From Firmicutes bacterium UBA5388 (lineage in GTDB: Bacteria > Bacillota > UBA4882 > UBA10575): DNA of 14,815 nucleotides. The DNA is taken from assembly GCA_002409975.1 (NCBI GenBank), contig DHOO01000130.1:1-14815 (forward strand), read 5' to 3'. The notes beneath the pieces are model-generated. The model was not told the DNA's origin and ran no database searches. It saw only the letters and a program-made list of their open reading frames with translations. The position numbers and the translations under genes are program-made. Positions 1-6,100 of the stretch are shown here, piece after piece; the first letter of the stretch is position 1; every line of letters begins with the position of its first letter.

Positions 1-276
1 GAGATGTATTTTCTAAGTAGAACTCGGGAAAAAGGAATCAATTAATTTTTGTCGAACTCATCTTCTACCAAGCTAATTCTGTTGTTACCTTGATTTGAGG
101 TCATGACCCCCACATATAGTGTGTTGCTTGGTCGTCAACGTTAACTACCACTTGGCCCGAGTAAAAAAAGATAAAAGTTAACGTTGATCGACAAGCATCG
201 AAGGCTTCTTAAATAGGCTAGATATTGTAACGTGATAGTTGAATAGGGGAACAACGAATTAGTCCTACCAAATTAT
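1..276. other. Non-coding leader upstream of the outer-membrane protein gene
   Basis: No open frame with a ribosome site is visible here. The stretch begins with TATTTTCTAAGTAG (7-20), which recurs exactly at 14798-14811, contains the palindrome GGTCATGACC (105-114), and holds a long inverted repeat (125-197, listed separately). No convincing sigma-A promoter was found: TTGATC (184-189) and TTAAAT (209-214) are 19 nt apart and weak. Confidence 0.6.
125..197. repeat. Imperfect inverted repeat, 22-bp arms
   Basis: The left arm 125-146 and the right arm 176-197 are reverse complements over about 21 of 22 positions if one base is bulged on each side. Both arms contain AACGTTAACT. The 29-nt spacer is 147-175. 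There is no T-run after the right arm, so it does not look like a terminator. The right arm resembles the sequence at 3935-3957 upstream of nadB (AGTTAAC, then GAT/GATT, then GACAAGC), which suggests a dispersed intergenic element. Seen in sequence; function unknown. Confidence 0.7.
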
Positions 277-1233
277 ATGAAAAAAGGAGGAATTCCCATC
301 AAACGCTTAATTAGTTTGTTTTTAACCTTAATCTTGTTAGTATCAATAGCTCAGCTTTGTACGGCCTCTTCTCTAGGTGTGGGGGCTAGAGCGGTTAGTA
401 TGGGAGGAGCTTTTACGGCGATTGCCGATGATGGCTCTGCGGCCTATTGGAATCCTGCGGGAATTACCCAAGTAAAATTAGGAGTATCACCAACCTTAGG
501 AGTTCAAGGTAGAATAGATGACCTCAAAGCAATACAAAATAAGAATCTTCAGGATATTGAGGGAGCTCTAAATTTAAACTACGGAGCAGGTTTAACTATG
601 CGGCACTTTGCGCTGAATGGTTTTGGGGATCTAAAAGGGCAAATACAGAAAGGGGATACCCAGATCCAGTTGACGACAGATCGTGTTATGCGGGGAACTC
701 TTTCTTTAGCCACGGAGATGACTAGTATTTTTGCCTTGGGATTGAATGCGAAATACGTATTGGTCACGACTGAGACTGTCACGGAGACCATGGATTCGCA
801 AACGACGATTGAAAATACAGGGCAAGGATTTGCCACCGATCTAGGCGCGATGTTTAAGGTAGGTAAACTAGTACGGGTGGGAGCAGTGCTTAAGGATTAT
901 ACTATTACTAAAATTAAACTTGATGATGGCACAGTTTATGAGTTACCCACAAAAGTGGTAGTTGGAGGCGCAGTTAAGGTCCCTGTTGTCGGATTGGTAG
1001 TGGCTGCAGATCTTGAAAAACCGCTTAACGGGGAAGAATTGGTTTACCACCTGGGAGTGGAGCAACCAATTCTTGGGTTAATATTCTTACGCGCCGGAGG
1101 CTACGGAGATAAACAAGGTCTGAATTTTACGACGGGTCTGGGTTTAAAACTAGGTCCTGTTTCGGTTGATGTGGCAGCTACTTTGGAAAAAGAGAATACA
1201 GGGATTTTCGTGACGGCAGGATTAAAATTTTAG
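277..1233 (+). CDS. Outer-membrane beta-barrel protein (PorV/UPF0164/TraF-like family)
   Basis: Predicted exported barrel protein of the OMPP1/FadL-PorV-like superfamily. Residues 9-30 form a signal peptide (KRLISLFLTLILL...) with probable cleavage after CTA. The mature N-terminus has the family hallmark GARAVSMGGAFTAIADD...WNPAGI (about residues 36-64). The rest is alternating amphipathic strands rich in Gly/Val, and the chain ends GLKF with a terminal Phe, the typical BAM recognition residue. Such a protein implies an outer membrane. The 318-residue length is usual for the family. The ATG at 277 lacks a ribosome site; AAAGGAGG at 283-290 instead fits an ATC start at 298, giving 311 residues beginning M/I-KRLISLF, a more conventional signal peptide. 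It stands alone, ending at a strong terminator. The molecular role (porin, secretion-associated or structural) cannot be told from sequence. Confidence 0.85.
   Translation: MKKGGIPIKRLISLFLTLILLVSIAQLCTASSLGVGARAVSMGGAFTAIADDGSAAYWNPAGITQVKLGVSPTLGVQGRIDDLKAIQNKNLQDIEGALNLNYGAGLTMRHFALNGFGDLKGQIQKGDTQIQLTTDRVMRGTLSLATEMTSIFALGLNAKYVLVTTETVTETMDSQTTIENTGQGFATDLGAMFKVGKLVRVGAVLKDYTITKIKLDDGTVYELPTKVVVGGAVKVPVVGLVVAADLEKPLNGEELVYHLGVEQPILGLIFLRAGGYGDKQGLNFTTGLGLKLGPVSVDVAATLEKENTGIFVTAGLKF
283..290 (+). promoter_or_regulatory. Shine-Dalgarno AAAGGAGG located inside the annotated 5' end of the barrel gene
   Basis: A near-consensus ribosome site lies 3 nt after the only ATG (277-279) but 7 nt before an in-frame ATC codon at 298-300. 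No ribosome site precedes the ATG. This spacing points to ATC, a rare initiation codon, as the real start. Confidence 0.55.
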
Positions 1234-1253
1234 ATTAAAGTTGAATAAATAAG

Positions 1254-1280
1254 AAGAACCGCCAAAGGCGGTTCTTTTTT
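1254..1280 (+). terminator. Rho-independent terminator, probably bidirectional
   Basis: A perfect 10-bp stem AAGAACCGCC/GGCGGTTCTT (1254-1263, 1267-1276) with an AAA loop is followed by TTTT. It lies 20 nt after the barrel gene. Read on the minus strand, the same stem is followed by a U-rich CTTATTTATT, so it may also stop the convergent nadABC transcript. Confidence 0.93.
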
Positions 1281-1324
1281 ACAAGAAGAAATGATTAAGG
1301 TAACCCTCTTGTTTATTAAAAAAA

Positions 1325-2173
1325 TTAGTCAGTGGTAAGTTTCAAACTAATGTCAAGAACTTGAACGGAGTGGGTTAAACTTCCGACTGAAATAATATCA
1401 ACACCACAGGCAGCAATCGTTCTAATATTCTCAGCAGTAATATTACCGGAGGCTTCAACAATTGCTTGCTGATTGATGAGCTTTACCATCTTGGTCATTA
1501 AGTCTGGAGACATGTTATCCAACATAATTATATCAGCGCCAGCTTTTAAGGCTTCTCTGACTTGCTCTTCTGATTCGACTTCGACTTCGATTTTCATCGT
1601 ATGCGGAATTGCAGCCCGGACCTTTTTAATAGCAGTCTGCACGCCCCCACAAGCGAGGAGATGATTATCCTTAATCAGGACGGCGTCGGCCAGATTAAAG
1701 CGATGGTTATATCCTCCACCTATGCGGACGGCGTATTTTTGAAAAATACGTAGTCCGGGAATGGTTTTTCTCGTATCAACTACTCGAACCTGAGGAAAAT
1801 CAGTGATCAGATCAACTAATTTACGAGTGTAAGAAGCAATCCCGGACAGGTGTTGAAGGAAATTGAGAGCCACCCGTTCTCCGCCAAGGAGATCTTTAAC
1901 CGGACCGGAAATTACGGCGAGCAGATCACCGGCGGCAACGGTTGAGCCATCGGGATGATAAATATCGAGAAAGATACCTGGATTTAACTGTTGAAATACT
2001 TCTTTAACTATCGTCCACCCACAAATAACTCCGGAAGCTTTTGAGATAAAGCGTCCGGTTCCGGTAGCTTCTTTGGCAATGGTAAGCTCAGAAGTAATAT
2101 CTCCGGTGCCAAGGTCTTCAGCAAGAGCAATGCGTACCAGTTCAGTACAGACTTGTTTTGGCAGGGCAATCAT
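1325..2173 (-). CDS. nadC: Nicotinate-nucleotide pyrophosphorylase (quinolinate phosphoribosyltransferase)
   Basis: Cytosolic enzyme that converts quinolinate and PRPP to nicotinate mononucleotide, CO2 and PPi, the last dedicated step of de novo NAD synthesis. Characteristic motifs are all present: LAEDLGTGDIT (17-27), the GERVALNFLQHLSGIA helix (98-113), DTRKT(I)PG (133-140), GGGYNHR (152-158) and LIKDNH (166-171), followed by the EVEVES and MLDNM barrel strands. The frame is open to 2200, but AGAGGTG lies 6 nt before the ATG at 2171-2173, so I choose that start, giving 282 residues, a normal NadC length. With this start the gene follows nadB by 20 nt and should be co-transcribed with nadA and nadB. 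Confidence 0.97.
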   Translation of the reverse strand: MIALPKQVCTELVRIALAEDLGTGDITSELTIAKEATGTGRFISKASGVICGWTIVKEVFQQLNPGIFLDIYHPDGSTVAAGDLLAVISGPVKDLLGGERVALNFLQHLSGIASYTRKLVDLITDFPQVRVVDTRKTIPGLRIFQKYAVRIGGGYNHRFNLADAVLIKDNHLLACGGVQTAIKKVRAAIPHTMKIEVEVESEEQVREALKAGADIIMLDNMSPDLMTKMVKLINQQAIVEASGNITAENIRTIAACGVDIISVGSLTHSVQVLDISLKLTTD

Positions 2174-2179
2174 CTTATG

Positions 2180-2189
2180 CACCTCTTTC
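2180..2189 (-). promoter_or_regulatory. Ribosome-binding site fixing the nadC start
   Basis: On the minus strand GAAAGAGGTG precedes the ATG at 2171-2173 by 6 nt. It favours this start over the in-frame upstream ATG codons that overlap the end of nadB. Confidence 0.75.
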
Positions 2190-2193
2190 ATTA

Positions 2194-3798
2194 TTACCAA
2201 GACCAGTTATAAAGAGTGGCGGCAGGAAGTAACTTAAGCTGGTTTGGGTAGTGAATGATCCGCTTGGCCCAAGCAGGATCGGTAGTAGGATAATCAGAAC
2301 GATAATGGCTACCTCGGCTTTCCGTTCGTTTGAGGGCAGCCGTAATCATCGCTCTAACGATCAGACGCATATTCTGTAATTCCAGGTATTTGTGATTAAA
2401 GGGAGGCTGCTCATCGGAGTAAACAGGGGCCAGCATTTGACTGGCGGCGAGTAATCCTTTCTCCTGACGAATAATTCCCAACTCCGCGGAGGCTAATTTT
2501 TTAAGAAATTGTAGATCCTGGTCTACTTCGGCGGGATTAGTTTCGCCGGAAAGGGTAACCTCAAACTCTGCAGGAATGCGAGAAAAATCTAGATGATGCG
2601 CTTGGAGATAGGAAAAGATGCGATGCCCAAATACTAACCCATCAAGTAAAGAATTACTTGCTAGGCGGTTGGCGCCGTGAACACCAGAGTTGGCTACTTC
2701 ACCGCAGGCAAAAAGATGGGGTAATCCAGTGCGACCATTGAGGTCAATGGCAATTCCACCCATCATATAATGGGCGGCTGGCGCTACTGGGATCGGTTCT
2801 TTGGTAATATCAAGCCCATAAGTCAAACAGGTTTCAAAGATATTGGGAAACCTGTTTTTTATCTGGGTGGGAGTCAGCGCTGAAAGATCAAGGTAGACGT
2901 GATCATCACCTGTTTTCTGTAATTCTTGCAGGATACAACGGGTGACGATATCACGAGGAGCTAATTCGGCCAGCTGATGATAAGCAGGCATAAAACGGAG
3001 GCCTTGTTTAGTGCGGAGTATTCCTCCTTCACCACGGACCGCCTCGGTAATGAGAAAGCGAGGCGCAGTAGGCAAATGGAGAGCAGTGGGATGAAATTGC
3101 ATAAATTCAAGGTCAGATAAAGGGACTCCGGCGCGAAAGGCAATGGCCATTCCGTCTCCAGTAGCAACTTGAGGATTAGTGGTATCTGCATAGATTTGTC
3201 CGCAACCCCCTGTAGCTAAGATGGTTGCTTTAGCTAAAACAGTTCTGTTCTTGCCTGTTTCATCAAAGGCAAGAGCGCCATAGCAACCTTCTGGGCCAGT
3301 AAGTAATGCGGCAACAAAGTAATTTTCTTTGATTTGGATTCTGGGGTTGGAGAGAACCTGCTTAGTAAGGGCCCGACTAATCTCTCGGCCGGTTGCATCC
3401 CCATCCGCATGTAAGACACGAGAACGGCTATGAGCGGCCTCTCGAGTAAATACGGGTTCTCCACCTTGGGAATCAAAAGGAACCCCCAAACGGATCAGTT
3501 CTTTTACTCTTGCCGGTCCTTCGCTAACTAAAGCTTCAACAGCAGCAGGAAGACAGATCCCAGCCCCCACACTGAGCGTATCAGCGTAGTGTAGTTTAGG
3601 AGAATCGGAGGGGCTTAAGGCTACCGCTATTCCTCCTTGAGCGTAGGCGGTGTTACTTTCTTCTAGAGTTTCCTTAGTGATCAGCGTTACTTCGGCCAGT
3701 TCGGATAGTTTAAGCGCGGTATAAAGACCAGCAATTCCGCTGCCAATCACTAAAAAAGGAGTAGATTCAGAATTATTGGTAGAAACTTTAATGGCCAT
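2194..3798 (-). CDS. nadB: L-aspartate oxidase
   Basis: FAD-dependent flavoprotein oxidising L-aspartate to iminoaspartate, the substrate of NadA. The N-terminal Rossmann motif is VIGSGIAGLYTAL (17-29). Substrate and flavin signatures follow: E120, HADGDATGREI (130-140), ATGGCGQIY (195-203), MQFHPTAL (233-240), EAVRGEGGIL (252-261), R282, H343 in AAHYMMGGI, and CGEVANSGVHGANRLASNSLLDGLVFG (365-391) with R378. These match the E. coli catalytic set E121/R290/H351/R386 with a constant offset, so the enzyme should be active. The frame extends to a TTG at 3834, but AAAGGGGG lies 7 nt before the ATG at 3796-3798, giving 534 residues. It sits between nadA (217 nt upstream) and nadC (20 nt downstream). 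Confidence 0.97.
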   Translation of the reverse strand: MAIKVSTNNSESTPFLVIGSGIAGLYTALKLSELAEVTLITKETLEESNTAYAQGGIAVALSPSDSPKLHYADTLSVGAGICLPAAVEALVSEGPARVKELIRLGVPFDSQGGEPVFTREAAHSRSRVLHADGDATGREISRALTKQVLSNPRIQIKENYFVAALLTGPEGCYGALAFDETGKNRTVLAKATILATGGCGQIYADTTNPQVATGDGMAIAFRAGVPLSDLEFMQFHPTALHLPTAPRFLITEAVRGEGGILRTKQGLRFMPAYHQLAELAPRDIVTRCILQELQKTGDDHVYLDLSALTPTQIKNRFPNIFETCLTYGLDITKEPIPVAPAAHYMMGGIAIDLNGRTGLPHLFACGEVANSGVHGANRLASNSLLDGLVFGHRIFSYLQAHHLDFSRIPAEFEVTLSGETNPAEVDQDLQFLKKLASAELGIIRQEKGLLAASQMLAPVYSDEQPPFNHKYLELQNMRLIVRAMITAALKRTESRGSHYRSDYPTTDPAWAKRIIHYPNQLKLLPAATLYNWSW

Positions 3799-3805
3799 AA
3801 GATGG

Positions 3806-3813
3806 CCCCCTTT
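3806..3813 (-). promoter_or_regulatory. Ribosome-binding site fixing the nadB start
   Basis: On the minus strand AAAGGGGG is placed 7 nt before the ATG at 3796-3798, which argues against the longer frame starting at TTG 3834. Confidence 0.75.
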
Positions 3814-3872
3814 GTTGGTAGGATTTCGAATCAAATTCTCCCTTCAAGCTTCTTTAATCATTCCCCGTTAAC

Positions 3873-3957
3873 CTCTGCTCAACTTATGTAAATTTTTAAT
3901 GGTTAGAAATCAATTTATGCAATTTTTTAAAGTATAAGTTAACAGAGATTGACAAGC
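3873..3957. repeat. Inverted-repeat element in the nadA-nadB gap
   Basis: CTCTGCTCAACTTAT (3873-3887) pairs imperfectly with ATAAGTTAACAGAG (3934-3947), with the surrounding A/T-rich arms extending the complementarity. The right side continues as ATTGACAAGC (3948-3957), which matches the right arm of the 125-197 element. The 217-nt gap 3799-4015 is otherwise A/T-rich and non-coding, with no clear terminator or promoter for nadBC. Confidence 0.5.
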
Positions 3958-4015
3958 GGCCTTTTCAGAAAGGGAGAGAGTAAATATAAAACTATATTTA
4001 ATTAAGCGATCAAGC

Positions 4016-4927
4016 TTAACTAAGGGCTAACATCCGTTCAAGGGCGAGTCGAGCTTGTGTGCGAATTGGTTCTGCCACAGAAATTACTGGTTCCAGGTGC
4101 TGTAATGAAGCAGCGATCTCTCGTAAAGTAATTTTTTTCATATTAGGACAGACTAAACCGGGCGTCAAAAGGTAAAACTTTTTTTGAGGGTAGCGTTTTT
4201 TTAAACCATGAATAATTCCCATCTCGGTACCGATAATAAAAATAGAAGCTTCTAATTTACCTACTTGTTCCACGATCTGTTTGGTACTGCCTACAAAATC
4301 AGCACGGGCGGAAACCGCAGGTTGACACTCAGGATGAATTAACACTTTAGCCTCTGGATAAGCGTTTTTAGCTTTTTCCACATCTTCAACGGTAACACGA
4401 TGATGGGTACGACAAAAACCAGGCCAGAGATGGAATCTTTTTTCTGGTACTTGCGAGGCAATATAACTTCCTAAATTTTTATCGGGGAGAAAAATAATTT
4501 CTTCGGCGTCTAAGGAACGGACGACTCGTAAGGCGTTCGAGGAAGTACAGCAGATATCGCTCTCGGCTTTAACAGCGGCGGAGGTGTTAACATAGCTAAC
4601 TACTGTTGCCTGTGGATACTTAACCCGCCATTCTCTAACGGTTTCAGCATCTGCCATATCCGCCATTGGACAACCGGCGTCCGGAGCAGGCAATAACACA
4701 GTCTTTTCCGGGGAAAGGATGGCGGCGCTTTCGGCCATAAAATGCACACCACAAAAGACTAGAACCTGATGAGGGGTGTTAGCGGCCAAGCGACTAAGTT
4801 CTAAAGAGTCGCCAATATAATCAGCAATATCTTGGACCTCATCATTTTGATAAGTATGGGCTAAAATCAAAGCATTATTTTCCTCTTTTAATCTTTGGAT
4901 CTCCGACTTTAATTCGAGCTGCGACAT
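4016..4927 (-). CDS. nadA: Quinolinate synthase (4Fe-4S enzyme)
   Basis: Condenses iminoaspartate with dihydroxyacetone phosphate to quinolinate. The 303-residue chain shows the three pseudo-symmetric repeats of NadA and the diagnostic motifs ALILAHTYQNDEVQDIADYIGDS (19-41), FCGVHFMAESA (58-68), CPMADM (86-91), YVNTSA (112-117), PDKNLGSYIA (148-157), IHPEC (197-201), GTEMG (233-237) and CPNMKK (260-265). By alignment to the Thermotoga maritima protein from memory, C86, C172 (in PGFC) and C260 should be the cluster ligands; all are present. AAGGGGTGG lies 7 nt before the ATG. It is the first gene of the nadA-nadB-nadC group and has its own promoter. The cluster is oxygen-sensitive, fitting an anaerobe, though NadA also occurs in aerobes. 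Confidence 0.97.
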   Translation of the reverse strand: MSQLELKSEIQRLKEENNALILAHTYQNDEVQDIADYIGDSLELSRLAANTPHQVLVFCGVHFMAESAAILSPEKTVLLPAPDAGCPMADMADAETVREWRVKYPQATVVSYVNTSAAVKAESDICCTSSNALRVVRSLDAEEIIFLPDKNLGSYIASQVPEKRFHLWPGFCRTHHRVTVEDVEKAKNAYPEAKVLIHPECQPAVSARADFVGSTKQIVEQVGKLEASIFIIGTEMGIIHGLKKRYPQKKFYLLTPGLVCPNMKKITLREIAASLQHLEPVISVAEPIRTQARLALERMLALS

Positions 4928-4959
4928 TTAACTACCACCCCTTTTATGGATCAGTTTTT

Positions 4960-4987
4960 ATTTTACCTTTATTTTGTGGTTTGTCAA
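4960..4987 (-). promoter_or_regulatory. Sigma-A promoter of the nad operon
   Basis: On the minus strand a perfect -35 TTGACA (4982-4987) and a -10 TAAAAT (4960-4965) are separated by 16 nt. The predicted transcription start is near 4953, about 25 nt before nadA. Confidence 0.8.
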
Positions 4988-4993
4988 TTCAAT

Positions 4994-5006
4994 CCTGACT
5001 GTCAGG
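4994..5006. promoter_or_regulatory. Palindrome CCTGACTGTCAGG next to the nad promoter (putative operator)
   Basis: A perfect 6+1+6 palindrome ends 6 nt upstream of the -35 box of nadA. NAD genes in Firmicutes are commonly controlled by NiaR or similar niacin-responsive repressors that bind short palindromes, so an operator role is plausible. Assignment to a particular regulator is inference. A second palindrome, AGTAAATTTACT, lies at 5019-5030. Confidence 0.5.
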
Positions 5007-5104
5007 AAATTGCTTAACAGTAAATTTACTTTACTTTTAAAAAACTGCATAATTTATTTATTATGATTTAACCACAGAATAGGACTTAAAGTTTGCGACT
5101 TACT

Positions 5105-5240
5105 AGATACTGGGCTTTTTGCGTAGTCCTTTGCTTTAATTATCCCGACACGATATATTGATAGCCTAATACCAGTCAAACACTATATACTGTATTGGGA
5201 CCTTCTACATAGGATACAACGCAAAAAGCTTAGATACTGG
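5105..5240. repeat. Nested inverted repeats in the nadA-folB spacer
   Basis: GCTTTTTGCGT (5114-5124) is exactly complementary to ACGCAAAAAGC (5219-5229), and the match continues imperfectly inward. Inside, CCTAATAC (5165-5172) pairs with GTATTGGG (5192-5199) with one G-U, extendable by AGT/ACT. The direct repeat AGATACTGG flanks the outer arms (5105-5113 and 5232-5240). The element could be a cruciform-type repeat or a structured RNA. The rest of the 4928-5355 spacer shows nothing coding. Confidence 0.55.
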
Positions 5241-5303
5241 TTCTCAGGTCATGAGCGACGAATAACGAGAGTAGTATATTTAAAATAATAATGCAATTTC
5301 CTC

Positions 5304-5332
5304 TTTCCATCTTTTTCTTTCTGGGGTAAAAT
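5304..5332 (+). promoter_or_regulatory. Probable sigma-A promoter of folB
   Basis: TTTCCA (5304-5309) and TAAAAT (5327-5332) are spaced by 17 nt. The -10 is good and the -35 matches four of six consensus positions. The start would be about 17 nt before the folB start codon. Confidence 0.45.
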
Positions 5333-5355
5333 AATGCTGAAAGAAGGGAAGGATA

Positions 5356-5733
5356 GTGACCGCTGATAAACTTATCTTGAAAAACATGATCTTTTATGGG
5401 TATCATGGGGCTTTCGCTGCTGAAAAAGAGTTGGGACAAAGAATTGAAGTGGATGTTGAACTTTATCTTGATCTTTTTCAAGCAGGCGCTAATGACGATC
5501 TTGAGGCATCGATTAATTACGCGGAGGTCTATACTTTAATAAAGGATATTGTGGAAGAGAAAGAGTTCAACCTAATGGAAGCGATCGCACATACTATTGC
5601 GGACCAGATAATTTCTGCTTATACTTTGGAGCAAGTTATAGTGAAAGTTAGAAAACCAGATCCGCCGGTCGGAGGAATAATGGATTATTTTGAAGTAGAG
5701 ATTTGTCGCCAACCTACGTCTAACCGTTTATAA
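5356..5733 (+). CDS. folB: Dihydroneopterin aldolase
   Basis: Cytosolic folate-pathway enzyme that cleaves 7,8-dihydroneopterin to 6-hydroxymethyl-dihydropterin and glycolaldehyde. At 125 residues it has the normal length. Conserved features: FYGYHGAFAAEKELGQ (13-28) with E23, NYAEVY (54-59) with catalytic Y55, NLMEAIAHTIADQI (72-85), and VKVRKPDPP (96-104) with K100. These correspond to the E22/Y54/K100 set of the family. The start codon is GTG, preceded by AGAAGGG (5342-5348) at 7 nt; no better in-frame ATG exists. It stands alone rather than with folK or folP, has its own promoter, and is followed by a hairpin repeat and a terminator. It is flanked on both sides by AGTYAAACACTATATAC. Confidence 0.95.
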   Translation: MTADKLILKNMIFYGYHGAFAAEKELGQRIEVDVELYLDLFQAGANDDLEASINYAEVYTLIKDIVEEKEFNLMEAIAHTIADQIISAYTLEQVIVKVRKPDPPVGGIMDYFEVEICRQPTSNRL

Positions 5734-5753
5734 TATAAGTTAAACACTATATA

Positions 5754-5814
5754 CGCGTTCACGCTGGCTACTTTTCCCATCACGAAGTGATTTAGATCAA
5801 AGCCAGGTGAAGCG
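5754..5814. repeat. Hairpin repeat downstream of folB
   Basis: An interrupted 13-bp stem is formed by CGC/GCG (5754-5756, 5812-5814), TTCAC/GTGAA (5758-5762, 5807-5811) and TGGCT/AGCCA (5765-5769, 5801-5805). It encloses a small hairpin ATCAC-GAA-GTGAT (5779-5791). GGCTAC and ATCAAAGCC(N)GGTGAA recur in the same order at 14753-14786, so this is a family member rather than a unique structure. Confidence 0.6.
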
Positions 5815-5885
5815 GCAAGTCTCGAAGTGTTTTTTAGATTGGTGTAATTAGACAATTCTCTCATTTAATAATAATAAGACTACTA

Positions 5886-5920
5886 ATGGGGCTGTTGCAT
5901 TTTTCAACAGCCCCATTTTT
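5886..5920 (+). terminator. Rho-independent terminator after folB
   Basis: A perfect 12-bp stem ATGGGGCTGTTG/CAACAGCCCCAT (5886-5897, 5905-5916) with a CATTTTT loop runs into a T-run ending at 5920. It stands about 150 nt beyond the folB stop and separates folB from the glycosyltransferase operon. Confidence 0.92.
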
Positions 5921-5972
5921 GATCGAAAAAACTGCCTAATTACCTTAGACATTTTTTTAAATCGATAAAAAA

Positions 5973-6099
5973 TGCTTACTCCTTTTCTTCTTCATCTTAA
6001 AGGAATGAACTTCTAATAAGTGGGGAAGAATAAATTTACAACTTTGAACCGCTGTTAATTGCTGGCATTTTATCCAGCAATTCTGGGAAGGAGTAAGCA
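5973..6099 (+). promoter_or_regulatory. Putative ribosome-site-sequestering leader of the glycosyltransferase operon
   Basis: TGCTTACTCCTT (5973-5984) is exactly complementary to AAGGAGTAAGCA (6088-6099), which contains the Shine-Dalgarno and the spacer before ATG 6101. Between them a perfect 9-bp hairpin AATTGCTGG/CCAGCAATT (6057-6065, 6074-6082, loop CATTTTAT) sits just ahead of the ribosome site. A closed form would hide the site. No known riboswitch consensus was recognised in 5921-6100. Confidence 0.45.
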
Positions 6100-6100
6100 A

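Noticed and set aside
2174..2200. Longer nadC start overlapping nadB
   Set aside because: AGAGGTG correctly spaced before ATG 2171-2173; the extension adds residues not expected in the family.
3799..3834. Longer nadB start at TTG 3834
   Set aside because: Strong AAAGGGGG at 3806-3813 fits ATG 3798; the extra codons cover that site.
5230..5481. Minus-strand frame overlapping the 5' half of folB
   Set aside because: Antisense shadow of folB with no family resemblance or ribosome site.
6059..6100. Longer glycosyltransferase start at TTG 6059
   Set aside because: It would translate through the leader hairpin and ribosome site; MKILMLSWEFPP at 6101 is the typical family N-terminus.
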